A DNA stretch of 64,000 bases from Anisus vortex (lineage: Eukaryota; Mollusca; Gastropoda; Planorbidae): contig OX421497.1 in assembly GCA_949126835.1 (NCBI GenBank), positions 26,267,612-26,331,611 on the forward strand. Reading direction: 5' to 3'. Shown here one piece after another: positions 1 through 13,163 of the stretch; within the stretch, counting starts at the first letter, position 1; each line of letters starts with the position of its first letter. Under the pieces are notes generated by a model. It saw only the letters and a program-made list of their open reading frames with translations, searched no databases and was not told the origin of the DNA. The position numbers and the translations under genes were made by a program.

Positions 1-159
1 CACTTCTGCTGGTAAGTGGAAATCAGTAAAAACTCTAATTCGTGTCATTCATCAATGGTCTGTAGTTAAAACCCGTCTCTCCCTTTCTGTGTGACTCCAC
101 CCCCCCCCCCTCCAGCCCCCGTTGTGCTTCACTGTTCACTGCACACGCTGGTGAACAAA

Positions 160-670
160 AGGGAGAAACAAGAATAAAAGGAAAGAAAGAGGGAATGAGG
201 ATAAAGAGATCAATACCTCATTCTAGGGAGGACTTAGGTAGGTGGACACTGGGAGGGAGAGATGGGGGGACATAAAGAAAAAAAAGTGAGTGGACTTATA
301 AAATGGAGTGAGAGAAAACGGAAATTAAAATATCTGGAGAAAAAAAAGTAGTTTCTGTATCTGTTAGTTACTATATGGGTGGACAGAGAAGAAGGGAAGA
401 GGAGGAGACACACACTGAATGAGTGGAAGAGTAATATAAGGAAAAGAGAGAAAAAGAGAGAGAGAGAGAGACTAGGAATGGAAGAGAGAGAGAAAAGAAT
501 GACAGAGAGAAGAGCAGAGAATTATAAAAGAAGAAAGAGATACAGAAAGAGGAAATGAGAAGTAAAACCGCAGATAAAGGAGACGAAGTGATGGAAAGAG
601 ATAAGTGTAAAAGTGAAAGAGGGATGTTAAAAATGATGTAGAAAAAAGCAATCAGAAAATATGACCACTC

Positions 671-720
<50 letters not shown>
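160..720. repeat. purine-rich low-complexity tract with (GA)n microsatellite
   Basis: The + strand is dominated by A and G, with a pure (AG)n run at about 676-718. No open frame or gene signal is seen. A second GA-rich stretch follows at about 1104-1174. Confidence 0.9.
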
Positions 721-724
<4 letters not shown>

Positions 725-1908
725 ATCCTGTGGTGACAGAAAGAGAGTCTGGCTTTGAAAATGAAAACAGTAACATTAACTCTGAACACAATATCGACTA
801 AATTCAATTGACTTTACTGATGCCTGGCTGCAACACTACCAACAACGAAATACAATAACAACAACAATTAGCAAAACAAGAACACTAACTCTGGCAGAAC
901 CTTGTTTTTTTTTACAGGCAGAAGAAGTCTCAGTGACAACGGTACAGGAAGTAAACAAACCGTTGCCACGCCAACGCGCAGTAGATCACTATAATTGAAG
1001 AGTCCGCCACCCCGCTGACCATATGGGTATTTATGGATGATCGTTGGCCTATTTCTGCTTAGTCCAGTGCCCGGAAAGTTGACATATTGATTCCATCGCT
1101 TTCTGAGAGAGAGACAGAGAGACAGAGAGAGAGAGAGAAAGAGATAGAGAAATAGAGAGAGAAAGAGAGAGATACAGGAGAAAATTGCCGGACATGGTCA
1201 GCGGAAACTGAATTTTTTGGTTGTGTTTGTTTTTCTAAGGTTCCCTTCTACTAGTCTGGAACTAGCTGTTGGTCTTTACAAAAAAAAAAAAAAAAAAAAA
1301 AAATTATCATTGACTTTGTATATGTTTTTGAGCCTGGGAAGATGCCATATTATATTTGAACCATTGTGTAGGCTACACAATCCTCACGGCGAACTAGTTA
1401 TCATAAAGTGGTGAAAATTAAAACTTTCATGTCTGTTATAGTTATACAAAGAAATTACTAGAAAAGAGCTAAATCCACTCTATATTTTAGGCTTGTACAA
1501 TTTTGCAAAAGACCCAATTTGCAAAAAAATAAATGCACTTTATTTTATTTGCCTCATTAACTTTATTGCATTAAACTCTGAATGTTGCTCGCTTATTGAA
1601 ATACTCTTCTAAATGATTTCCAAAACTCTAAACTTTCTGTAAATGACAACTAAACAACAGCAAATTTTTATAAAACTGTTTGATATAAATTATCAATATT
1701 AGGGTAAACATATTATAAATAATATTGACTTTACGGGGTCTTTCGTATGCCCAATGTTTGGGCTTTTATCTACCGTACTAGCCTTAAATTGATAAATTCC
1801 GTATCACTTTATCTGGCTTGTAGTGGATGCATGCGTTTTTTTTTCTCAATCGTTTCTACCTCATAGTATTACATATTGACATCTTTTTGTTTCCAAAATC
1901 ACCCTGTC
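721..1908. other. no gene seen; GA-rich patch and poly(A)
   Basis: AT-rich sequence with a GA-rich patch at 1104-1174 and an A24 run at 1280-1303. A short open frame spans the poly(A) run and has a lysine tract, so it is not considered a gene. A small GC-richer patch lies at about 960-1030. Confidence 0.6.
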
Positions 1909-2089
1909 CATCTTATCTTGCATATTTGGGGATGTCATTGATTAATCTTGTCTGTTTTGGGAATGCAATTGTTTTGTTTAGTATGACTTAGAAGCACTAG
2001 TCCCATCTTGCATGTCTGGATGATGCAATAATGCTATCTTGCATGTTTAGGGGATGCAATCATGTTCTACTGCGTGTATTTGATGCAAT
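1909..2089. repeat. degenerate edge of the 32/33-bp minisatellite
   Basis: Diverged copies of the neighbouring monomer can be recognised from the recurring words ATCTTGCAT and GATGCAAT at irregular spacing. They become regular after about 2090, so they look like decayed outer copies of the array. Confidence 0.75.
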
Positions 2090-2879
2090 AATACCATCTT
2101 GCATGTCTAAGGGAATGCAATAATACCATCTTGCATGTCTAAAGGGAATGCAATAATATCATCTTGCATGTCTAAAGGGAATGCAATAATACCATCTTGC
2201 ATGTCTAAAGGGAATGCAATAATATCATCTTGCATGTCTAAAGGGAATGCAATAATATCATCTTGCATGTCTAAAGGGAATGCAATAATACCATCTTGCA
2301 TGTCTAAAGGGAATGCAATAATACCATCTTGCATGTCTAAAGGGAATGCAATAATACCATCTTGCATGTCTAAAGGGAATGCAATAATACCATCTTGCAT
2401 GTCTAAGGGAATGCAATAATACCATCTTGCATGTCTAAGGGAATGCAATAATACCATCTTGCATGTCTAAGGGAATGCAATAATACCATCTTGCATGTCT
2501 AAGGGAATGCAATAATACCATCTTGCATGTCTAAGGGAATGCAATAATACCATCTTGCATGTCTAAGGGAATGCAATAATACCATCTTGCATGTCTAAAG
2601 GGAATGCAATAATACCATCTTGCATGTCTAAGGGAATGCAATAATACCATCTTGCATGTCTAAAGGGAATGCAATAATACCATCTTGCATGTCTAAAGGG
2701 AATGCAATAATACCATCTTGCATGTCTAAGGGAATGCAATAATACCATCTTGCATGTCTAAGGGAATGCAATAATACCATCTTGCATGTCTAAGGGAATG
2801 CAATAATACCATCTTGCATGTCTAAGGGAATGCAATAATATCATCTTGCATGTCTAAGGGAATGCAATAATATCATCTA
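2090..2879. repeat. minisatellite, 32/33-bp monomer, about 24 copies
   Basis: The monomer contains CCATCTTGCATGTCTAAGGG followed by AATGCAATAATA. Copies with TAAAGGG are 33 bp and copies with TAAGGG are 32 bp. Runs of 33-bp copies give open frames on both strands with an 11-residue periodicity. These are explained by the period being divisible by three, not by a gene. Confidence 0.97.
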
Positions 2880-5076
2880 ATGAAGCTGTCACATCCTCAT
2901 ACCCTCAATCCATCTCCGCTTTTATTAATAATGGTTTGTGTGTGTGTGTATAATATGTGTGTGCTTGTGTCTGTGTGTACGGTATGTATGTGTACGTATG
3001 TGTATATGTGTTTGTGTGTCTTAATGCTTTTGTTTGTTGCTGATTGTTGTTCGAGGCTCAATGTAAACATCACCATTTTTTTCTCCCATTGCCATTTCGC
3101 GTGCATTTGACAGATGGCTCATCATCCTATTATACAGTTATCATTCTACGTCATTAAAAAGGAACGGCGCTATTCCGCCTCAACATTATAGCCCCAGTAA
3201 ACTGGATACGTTCAAGAGAAACGTTCGCTATAAAATATTAACACTAGGTTTAAATTTAATGCAATTGTTTTAGTTTCATAACGCTTTAATAACCTTTTTT
3301 TTTATTATATTTACGAGAAGAAATATTTAATTTGAAACGATACGGAATAATGTCTTCTTTTACAATTACCAGTTTAATGTTTGTAGTTTATAATACGTTT
3401 GTAAGAAATAATTCGATATAGAAATATTTGATACGTTTACAACAACAATTAGTTTTTATCATGCTTCAGGTTTTTAATAATAAATATTCCGTTTTAAGCA
3501 AATAGAATTAGTGTAATTTGTTTTCTCATAGAAATTAGGCCTACAGATGATTTTTCTGATAGTGAAAGCCAGTACTGAAAGACCAAATTAAGTTGCGGTT
3601 ATTAATTCAACTATCTACCACGCAACCCATCCCCCAGCTGTACCCACCTTTTTAACATAATTCAAGATTAGTTAATTGGTAAAGTGCGGTTTACCCACGG
3701 AAAGAGACAATTGCACAAATTGTTCTTTGGAATTTTTTTGTACCTTAAAAACGAAAATAATTGGTCTTGATCTCTTGACAAATTCAGTGGTCAGTCAGTT
3801 CAGCCAAAGCTGGAATCGTGGCTAGTGGTCAGAACCAATCAGTCATTCATCTAAACGTGTACTTGGCCGATCAAGTGGTCATCCGATTTCTTCTGAGCCC
3901 CCACGCCTGACCTCGGGGTCCGGCCTCTGTGACCTGTTTACGGGAAAAATAGCAAAGTGCTATGAAGCCTTTGACTGGACAAGAGATTACACGTACAGAG
4001 ACCACATGTATACACACACACACGAGTAAACACCAAACCTATAAAGTATTCTTTAACAATATCTACTTTTCTCTCCGTCTCTCTTACTCTCGTTATCTCT
4101 ATATTTTTCTATTTTTATACATATTTGAATGCTTATGCAATATGCTAATGTCATTGGTTATTTAAAGACACGTGACCTGTCGTTTGTTCACTGAACGGTA
4201 CATTAAGCTTTCATGTCGAGAATATAAGCCATTGACATCCTTTTGAGAAATATTTGACTTGTTTTTATTAAAATGTAATAATAATCTTTGTCAGAACAGT
4301 AATTAGTTTATTTGTAGAAAATTTTTGGACATTAATTAAATAAATTCAATTCAGTTGGGCTAGCCATTCATTCAAACTAACCAAATTTAGTTTTCTACTC
4401 CTTGGTCTAATGAATATGGGGACGTCCATTAATTACGTCAACAATGTATAGACAACTTCCCCCCCCCACTTTGCATTGTCAAACTTTCAGAGACCCCTCC
4501 AGATTTTATTGCCAATTCAAGGATTTTAACGAAATGTCTTTGCCTTATGCTTACTATTATTATTTTCATATTTTCATAGAAATATTTCATAAATCTAATT
4601 TTACGTTTCATAATTTAATATTTTAGTACAATGTTAGCCGTTGAATAGTTTAGGAGGAAATTGTGCACCAGTTGTAAATTAGCCTTCTATTTTCACCATA
4701 TGATCACTATTCCCTCTTGCATTACCCCCCCCCCACCCCCACTCTGTACTTTATACATAGTTGCCTCTACTATCCCCTTACCTCTCTTACCTTGCCCAAT
4801 TTGCCAACCCAACTGGAGCTATTCAACTGATAATAATACATGTGTATATAATAAAAAAAAACTTTTTTTATAAAAGAGAACTAAAAATTAAAACTGAAAT
4901 ACGAAATAGATCTTTTAATAAACCTAATTTTAGTTTTTCACCTATTATAATCTAGTTAGCATAAATACAGTAATTTATATATCAATTTTTTTAAGGCAGG
5001 CTTATGATTTCGGCTATCATGTGTTGGGTAACGATTTTATTTTTATAGCAAAATATAAAAAAAATAACCATGTTGG
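2880..5076. other. no gene seen; AT-rich DNA with a TG-rich patch
   Basis: A TG-rich microsatellite lies at about 2935-3020. The rest is AT-rich. A GC-richer patch at about 3780-3960 contains several TGACC/GGTCA words. Two C-runs occur near 4458 and 4726. No open frame here has recognisable domains. Confidence 0.55.
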
Positions 5077-6691
5077 ATTGGTACAGTATACCTCATTGCA
5101 ACAATTGATTGGTACAGTATACCTCATTGCAACAATTGATTGGTACAGTATACCTCATTGCAACAATTGATTGGTACAGTATACCTCATTGCAACAATTG
5201 ATTGGTACAGTATACCTCATTGCAACAATTGATTGGTACAGTATACCTCATTGCAACAATTGATTGGTACAGTATACCTCATTGCAACAATTGATTGGTA
5301 CAGTATACCTCATTGCAACAATTGATTGGTACAGTATACCTCATTGCAACAATTGATTGGTACAGTATACCTCATTGCAACAATTGATTGGTACAGTATA
5401 CCTCATTGCAACAATTGATTGGTACAGTATACCTCATTGCAACAATTGATTGGTACAGTATACCTCATTGCAACAATTGATTGGTACAGTATACCTCATT
5501 GCAACAATTGATTGGTACAGTATACCTCATTGCAACAATTGATTGGTACAGTATACCTCATTGCAACAATTGATTGGTACAGTATACCTCATTGCAACAA
5601 TTGATTGGTACAGTATACCTCATTGCAACAATTGATTGGTACAGTATACCTCATTGCAACAATTGATTGGTACAGTATACCTCATTGCAACAATTGATTG
5701 GTACAGTATACCTCATTGCAACAATTGATTGGTACAGTATACCTCATTGCAACAATTGATTGGTACAGTATACCTCATTGCAACAATTGATTGGTACAGT
5801 ATACCTCATTGCAACAATTGATTGGTACAGTATACCTCATTGCAACAATTGATTGGTACAGTATACCTCATTGCAACAATTGATTGGTACAGTATACCTC
5901 ATTGCAACAATTGATTGGTACAGTATACCTCATTGCAACAATTGATTGGTACAGTATACCTCATTGCAACAATTGATTGGTACAGTATACCTCATTGCAA
6001 CAATTGATTGGTACAGTATACCTCATTGCAACAATTGATTGGTACAGTATACCTCATTGCAACAATTGATTGGTACAGTATACCTCATTGCAACAATTGA
6101 TTGGTACAGTATACCTCATTGCAACAATTGATTGGTACAGTATACCTCATTGCAACAATTGATTGGTACAGTATACCTCATTGCAACAATTGATTGGTAC
6201 AGTATACCTCATTGCAACAATTGATTGGTACAGTATACCTCATTGCAACAATTGATTGGTACAGTATACCTCATTGCAACAATTGATTGGTACAGTATAC
6301 CTCATTGCAACAATTGATTGGTACAGTATACCTCATTGCAACAATTGATTGGTACAGTATACCTCATTGCAACAATTGATTGGTACAGTATACCTCATTG
6401 CAACAATTGATTGGTACAGTATACCTCATTGCAACAATTGATTGGTACAGTATACCTCATTGCAACAATTGATTGGTACAGTATACCTCATTGCAACAAT
6501 TGATTGGTACAGTATACCTCATTGCAACAATTGATTGGTACAGTATACCTCATTGCAACAATTGATTGGTACAGTATACCTCATTGCAACAATTGATTGG
6601 TACAGTATACCTCATTGCAACAATTGATTGGTACAGTATACCTCATTGCAACAATTGATTGGTACAGTATACCTCATTGCAACAATTGATT
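5077..6691. repeat. homogeneous 31-bp satellite-like array, 52 copies
   Basis: The word GGTACAG recurs every 31 bp from 5080 to 6661, giving 52 monomers. The monomer includes ATTGGTACAGTATACCTC followed by ATTGCAACAATTG. Every monomer I read is identical, and the array begins and ends abruptly. It contains the palindromes GTATAC and CAATTG. There are no spacers, so it is a tandem array and not a CRISPR. Confidence 0.98.
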
Positions 6692-7781
6692 ATATTCTCA
6701 GATAGGGCCTACCGTTGTTGTTTTATTTTCTTATCCTAACTATCGCTTACTTATAGCAAAAATCTTGGGCACGTCCTTTTGATTTAAGTATCCCTTTGAT
6801 GTATAATGTTTGACCCACACATAGATCTACAAACTATCATAACGAACGCAAAAGACAACGTGGGAAATTTTAATGCAGTTTCCATATTTAATATAGTTGT
6901 ACCAACGTAAAACCACATAGTTTTTTATTTGGTTTTGGGGGCGTGGGTGGGGCTATAAAGCCTTATATTAGCATCCCTTATCAGAAGAAAAATTGTTCTG
7001 TTTTAATGTTTTTCAGATCGGAGTAGAGAGGGTTGGACCTGTAGGCATTTGCGGGTTCAAATACCGCAGAGTTTTGTAGCTGTTTATAGAAGTTTTATAT
7101 GCAAATGTTTATTTGTATGCAGCGTCCTAGTAAGAGTGCGGAGGGAAGGGGTCTTTGGGAAGACAGGCCCTGTGAGTCACGGCTACTTCTATATGCAAGA
7201 CTAGACTCAAATCACCGATAACATAAGACGTAAAAATCTTTATTATATTAGAAATAAGCGCCTATAACATAGACAAGATATAAAAAAAATTTTGTTTGAA
7301 ACAATTCTATCAAAACATTTCAATCTCTCAGTGTACATGCACATATTTGTAAAACAACAAAGATCATTTGTTCAACTCTGTAATCAATAGGATCCTGCCC
7401 CACCTCGTCATATTATATTTGCATGCATTAAAGGTTCAGGACATGGAACGAAATCACATCGCATGCGGAAATCTGCATGTCGTGTGGAGAAACAGACAGG
7501 GAGAAAGAAAGACCCTGATTGATAGAAACAGGATAAAAAAACATCATATTATGGATACAAGAGCTTTATTCTTGGATCATTGGCTGAAAGTGACACAAGC
7601 TGAATAATTTTATTGTAGACATTTTTTTAAAAATATCGTTCCATCGCTGAAACTTAGAGTTTGCCATTGAATAATTTTTAGATGCAAATTAATGATTCAT
7701 GGATTGTAGGTTTGGATTTGTTACAAGGATGTATGCCTTTGTTTTAGATAGCAATATTGCCAAAATGTGTCCTTCAGTCTT
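6692..7781. other. no gene seen; AT-rich DNA with part of a dispersed repeat
   Basis: Position 7194 onward begins ATGCAAGACTAGACTC and resembles the segment starting at 35761, including a later TTGAAACAAT word. This suggests a dispersed repeat of roughly 120-180 bp. A B-box-like word, GGTTCAAATACC, occurs near 7053, but no tRNA fold could be built around it. An open frame at 7368-7607 (79 residues) has no recognisable domain. Confidence 0.5.
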
Positions 7782-7862
7782 TTAACCCTTCCCGTACCGA
7801 GCTACTTCTATCTATGCTGCCTTCAGTTCCGCTATATACGCGCCCGGGACTGTAAGGGTTAA
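7782..7862. mobile_element. TTAA-flanked miniature element (piggyBac-type MITE), copy 1
   Basis: The 81-bp unit starts TTAACCCTT and ends AAGGGTTAA. TTAA is the piggyBac target duplication, and CCCTT/AAGGG fits piggyBac-type ends. A near-identical copy in the opposite orientation lies at 23530-23616. The interior includes CGCGCCCGGGAC, GC-rich against the AT-rich flanks. It has no coding capacity, so movement would need a transposase in trans. The family assignment is inferred from the ends. Confidence 0.7.
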
Positions 7863-10235
7863 ATGACCCCAGTGAGGTATTTGTAGCATTTGTAAAATTA
7901 CCACATTAAGTAAACTTGTCTTTTAAATGACCGCTTTGAGGTTTTGAATATTTTACATATTGTGGCTTTCAGTCATTTGATTTTTTGGGGGGATTTAAAA
8001 CTTTTAAATGGCTTTTTGTTGTTTTTGTGTGGGTCTTAGTTTTAAGTAATATTGTTGCTATACGTCTATCTAAATGGCCGCAACTGTGTCTTTCAGTATT
8101 CAACCTCTGTTATGACAGCTATTCTGTGGTAGATTAATCATCTCAAGCGAATGACTAGGTTTAAATTGAACTACAGATTATAAAAGAAAATTGGCTATGA
8201 AAAGCTCTAAGTTCAGCAGGTACGTAAGTTGCTATTGTTAGATCTTAATACACGCTTCATTTGTGATCAGTTGTTTTTATTTCATTCTTGAAATGTTTGA
8301 GTTGTGAAAACGCTCGATTAAACATCGACTTGTGTTTACTTTGTGTTCATCATCGAGTCGTAGACTTTGCATAGATGTTTAATCGGGTGCAAAATGTCAT
8401 CATTGACTTGTGTCTTGTTGTTTCTAATGTCTATAAAATCAAAATGATAAATATAAAAAAAATTGACGGAAGATTATTTAGCAACAAAAACAAACAGACC
8501 ATTAAATATTTAAAGCTCTTGTTGTTGTTGTTGTTGTTGTGTGTGTGTGTGTTTTAAGATTTACATTTTTTGTTTGAAAATTAAAATAATCAGATCTGTA
8601 AATGTATGACCAGTAAATGTTTTCTCGTTGGAGTAAATTTAGTTTGCACGCTATTCCAGAGGTCTAATGTCCAAATCCTGTATGACCATATCCCCCTCCC
8701 TCCCCGCCCTTCTCTGTAATCGTAAAGTTAGTCTTAATTTATTTTTAAAAAAAATCTGGAGTTTATTGACAATTATTACCGCAATTTGCTAATATCGTAT
8801 TTGGGTCAACATTTTGTAACATTACAAATTTTCGTAAAATTAGGCAGGACACCAAAAGTCAGTTTAGGACAAGTAATACTATCCACTATCCACCATCCAG
8901 GACTCTAATGGATGATTAGTCGAATCTGTCAGTACACCAGAAGTTTGCCCCTAATGATATCCTGTAAAGTGGGTACTTAGGTTCCCTATGTGTGTTTAAA
9001 AAAATCATATATTAAGCTAAAATTAAAGTTGTTTTGTTGAAAGAAATCTTCCTACAAGCACTGCCTATCGATAAAGTAGTTATAATAGGAATAAACTAAA
9101 CAAAACTTTGCATGTACTAGAACAGTATAGGCCTATATAGATATATATTCTGCCGTATATCTCTACTTCTGACTTTTCACTTCCACTCATTATTTGTAAT
9201 TGAAAGAACTTTGGCAGCTGGTACGTCAATCGATATATATATATTTGTGAAAATGTCACTCAACTCTTCAAGAAAAACATTGTAGTTATTTTGTCATTGT
9301 TCAAACTGAATTGATTTTACTCTTCACAAGTAGCCTACTTGTGGTTTAACTTCCTTCGCGTGCATTTGTACTTCCTCTATCTATTTCCCATCACTATTCC
9401 TTCCACTCACTACAACATCTCTCAGAATATCTCTGTTTCTTCTATTACTATTACTTCCCCTCACTATGACTTTCTTTAGTAATCCCTTCTCTGTATTTCA
9501 CTCTTAATATTTTTTCCTTACTTGTTTCTTCTTTATGTATTTACCTCCCCTCCCCTCACTATTTCCTTTCTCTCTCTATATATTTTATTGTCTCACTATT
9601 TCCTCTCCCTCTCTCTGTATTATATTGCCTCACTATTTCTTTCCTCACTAATTCTATCCTAACCGATTCCTCTCTTTGTATGTCTGGAAAAAAAAGTCTT
9701 TGTTTCTATTACTTTCTTTCGGCTCTCACTATTTCTCTACAAAGACACCATTGCACCAAGTGCACTGTGTCAACTGTGTCAACTTCACACACACACACAC
9801 ACACAATTCACCCCAAACAATTTCACAACCGGTGTTTCCATTCCCAAACGTATTCCATTGTGTTTTATAAAGTTCGGACTCAACAAATACCTGCCTAGAT
9901 AAGATAAGGCACTTCAAATGTTTAACTATAAAATGTGTCCCCATTAAATAAATGTATATAGCTAACTTAATGCTGTAGAATAAATACATGCTCAAACATA
10001 ATAAACATAACAAGCAACATTTAAAAACATGTAGAAATAAAAGTTGTTTTTTTTTTCATTCATAAACATTCACGCCATGCAACAATGTTATATCATCAAT
10101 CATTGAACAATTTTTTTTTCCAGAATGTTGGATTGGAACAAAAATTGATAACCTATTTTTATTATTTAAATTTTTATTTAATTTTTTTTGCCTTGCGTTT
10201 TCTCTGTTGTTATGATGAGATGCTAAATTAAGTCC
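7863..10235. other. no gene seen; AT-rich DNA with microsatellites
   Basis: A (TTG)n/(TG)n run lies at about 8519-8552 and (CA)n at about 9788-9806. A pyrimidine-rich stretch spans about 9350-9730. Short open frames here overlap simple repeats and have no recognisable domain. Confidence 0.55.
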
Positions 10236-10324
10236 GTGTCTGATCCATCACGTGACATAGAAGTAAATCCTACCGGTCGTGTGAATGATGGCAGATTGTC
10301 TCAATTACACGACATTCGCAATCT

Positions 10325-11085
10325 TTCTCTCTCTATGTCTCCTTCTCTCTCTTTCTTTTCTATTTCTCTTGGTTTCTATTTGTATCTCTCTCACAGACTT
10401 TCTCTCTCTTTCTCTCTCTTTTTATCCCTCTCTCTCTTACAATGTCTTTTGTTTCCTTCATTCTCTTTCTATTTCTCTTTTTTCTCCCTGCCTCTCTTTC
10501 TATTTCTCTTTTTTCTCCCTGCCTCTCTTTCTCTTTCTCTTTTTCTCCCTCTCTCTTTTTCTCTTTTTTTCTCCTTCACTCTTTCTTTTCCTTTTTTTCT
10601 CCCTCTCTATTTCTCTTTTATTCCTTCACTCTTTCTATTTGTCTTTTTTCTTCTCTCTTTCTCTTTTTTCTCATTCGATCTCTTTCTATTTCTTTTGTTT
10701 CTCCTTCTCTCTCTCTTTCTCTTTTTTATCTCTCCTTCTCCTTCTATTTCTCTATTTTCTCCCTCTCTCTCTTTTTATAATTTTTCTCCTTCACCCTCTT
10801 TCTATTTCTTTTTTTTCTCCCTATCTATCTTTCTCTTTTCTACCTTTCTCTCTCTCTTTCTTTTTCTCTTTTTTCTTCTTCTCCCTCTCTCTATTTCTCT
10901 TTGTGTCTTTCAATTTCTATGCCTCCCTCTTTCTCTTTCTCGTTCACTCTTTATTTCACTCCTTTTTCTCACACTCGCGTCATTTTCTCTCTTTTATTCG
11001 TTGTCTCGCTCTCTCTTTTTTTCTCATTAAATCTAATTTTCCTTCCTCTTTATCTCTCCGATTCTCATTCTTTCAATCTATTTTG
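10325..11085. repeat. polypyrimidine tract (CTTT/CTCT-rich), about 760 bp
   Basis: The + strand is almost entirely C and T, with loosely repeated units containing TTTCTCTTTTTTCTCC. Several overlapping + frames stay open and would encode Ser/Leu/Phe-rich polypeptides. They are open because pyrimidine-only sequence cannot form stop codons, so they are not annotated as genes. Confidence 0.9.
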
Positions 11086-11269
11086 TCTCCGGAGAACTTG
11101 ATAAATAGCATTAAATAAAAATAACAGTAACATATCGATCTATTATTGTTTTCATTACTTATGTTTCACGTTATTAAAAGCAAGTACATTTCCACTTTCA
11201 AACCATGATGTTCTATTTAGGCTTCAGAAGAATGGTTAGCCCACTATGTGTTGAACACATCCTACCAGG

Positions 11270-11350
11270 GGATTATGTGACCAGCACAATTCTTTTTCCA
11301 CTTTTATATTTCCTAAAGTCGAGCTGGATTGATTCAGGGACATTCTCTAG
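11270..11350 (-). mobile_element. tRNA-type SINE fragment
   Basis: Read on the minus strand, it carries words shared with the fuller SINE copies: an ATTGTGCTGG-like segment and the CCAGCT segment with its flank. Both ends are missing. Confidence 0.45.
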
Positions 11351-11439
11351 TAGGTAGAGTCTGTACTATGTACGTGAATATACAGTTATAGACACAAGAT
11401 GGAACTCATTCAGAGGCCCAAACTTCTTCTTATTCCACA

Positions 11440-11517
11440 CACAAACACTTAAACACAAGCACACGCTCACACACAGGCTCACACACACGCTCACACACAC
11501 GCTCACACACACACACT
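11440..11517. repeat. (CA)n-related repeat with CACACGCT units
   Basis: CACACA runs are interspersed with four GCTCACACAC-type units. It is a simple repeat with no coding signal. Confidence 0.85.
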
Positions 11518-11848
11518 AAGCTAAACAAATGACTTTTCTTTGCACAATCAATGATGATGAAATTCGGCAACTTTATCTTCCGATGTCCTCGTTTCTGGAA
11601 ACATTTTCAATTGTGTGTGTGTGTTTTATTTCTTCGGACATGTAAATACACCAAAAACAAATTATCTCCTGATCTCGTAATGTACAAACATGGACATTTG
11701 TTTGTGTGTTTGTAATTTTGTCTGTAATATGTCGTAGCTGTGTGTTTGTGTTCCGTCCTGTTGTATCCATCTATCTGATTGCACGATGAAAAAGTTAGAT
11801 GAGAAGACGTTTTTGAAATGAAGAAAATTTTTATTATTATATACTCCC

Positions 11849-11850
<2 letters not shown>

Positions 11851-11934
<84 letters not shown>

Positions 11935-11952
11935 GATCTATCTATCTATCGT

Positions 11953-11985
<33 letters not shown>

Positions 11986-12079
11986 TTATCTATATATATC
12001 TATATTTATATTTATATCATTATATCTATCTATCTAAATATAAATTTATATATTAATATATATAATAATATATATAATA

Positions 12080-12126
<47 letters not shown>
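11851..12126. repeat. (TATC)n then (AT)n compound microsatellite, left part
   Basis: Nearly pure TATC units run from 11851 to about 11996, followed by AT-rich and pure AT repeats up to the LTR boundary. The AT tract resumes after the element at 19047, and degenerate CTAT repeats follow to about 19225. The LTR element therefore inserted into this microsatellite. Confidence 0.95.
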
Positions 12127-12130
<4 letters not shown>

Positions 12131-13163
12131 ACGAAACGTAAATTCCCTACATTGTAATGTTAATAAACCAACTGAATCATTTAAGCGAATTGCGTTTAAA
12201 CGATATAAATATTTCTCAGCTCAAAGTTTCCCCCGGGTTTTTCCTAACCTACTTTGAGCATTATTGTTTTTTATTAACCTCGATAAAAAACATGAACTGT
12301 GCACGTACCTACAGCGTGTCAAGGCCGTCCGGTCTCTCCTTATTTTGTTAGAGCATTATTGCTTGTTCTTAATAAAAAAACATTCTGATCACGCAGTCAA
12401 CATGCAGGCTTGATTAAAATATTCGTGTCACTAGGCTGTCTGGTTTTTCCAACGATTGACCCGTAATATATTTCTACGCGATTCGACACTTTTAGTCAGT
12501 TCTTGGCGTACATTCGATCGGATAACATCTAAGATTCTGAGTCTCTGAGAATCGTTTCTATTTGAGTTGTATTATGGAAAATTTATTATTCTACTATTAA
12601 CTACAATGCTATATGTTCATTGAGGATATTCATTACTAATTGGAATATGTGTATTTCTTGATTGTGTATATAATATTATTTGGATTCCTACTGGATTGAT
12701 GTTGTAAATTAAACCAAATTTATCGTTGCTTTCTACACAACTTGGTTAGCGTCAATATTTCAAAGTTATATACATGTGTGTATGTGTAATATTTATACAA
12801 CTATTTTAATAATCTACACTACCACTCAACATCGAGGTTCTTGCTGTATAATATGAGCCACACAAATAATTATACATGAAGTAAATCAACTGAAAACTCT
12901 AAAACTACGCTATGTGAATTGCCAGGGGATTATAAGAACCAGGAATACTCTAGACAACTACAAATAAACTTCAGAATAATATAATAAGATCTTCACTAAT
13001 ACAAGGATACTCACACTAATAATAACAATACTATAACTATTATTTTCATAAATTGAATGGGGGCTCTAGCCGTAATAACATTATAAATCATAATTATACT
13101 TGTGTGATCTAAATAGAAGGTCTCATCCATAATTTATTATGGTGAATAAATTGCCTTGTAATA
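12127..13163 (+). repeat. 5' LTR
   Basis: Begins TGTTACG and ends GTAATA. The six terminal bases form an imperfect inverted repeat, so the 3' end is not the usual CA. Identity with the 3' LTR continues one base further by chance or slippage. An AATAAA lies at 13145-13150, close to the LTR end. A 64-codon open frame appears in both LTRs only because they are identical. Confidence 0.93.

Noticed and set aside
5077..6691. CRISPR array
   Set aside because: Repeats are directly adjacent with no spacers, and the context is eukaryotic.
7040..7080. tRNA-like T-arm with GGTTCAAATACC
   Set aside because: No matching A-box, anticodon arm or acceptor stem at the proper distance.
10236..11118. 264- and 277-codon + frames as membrane proteins
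   Set aside because: They translate a polypyrimidine tract, which cannot contain stop codons, so several overlapping frames are open at once.
12157..12351. 64-codon frame, also at 18040-18234, as a conserved small gene
   Set aside because: Both copies lie at the same place in the two identical LTRs.
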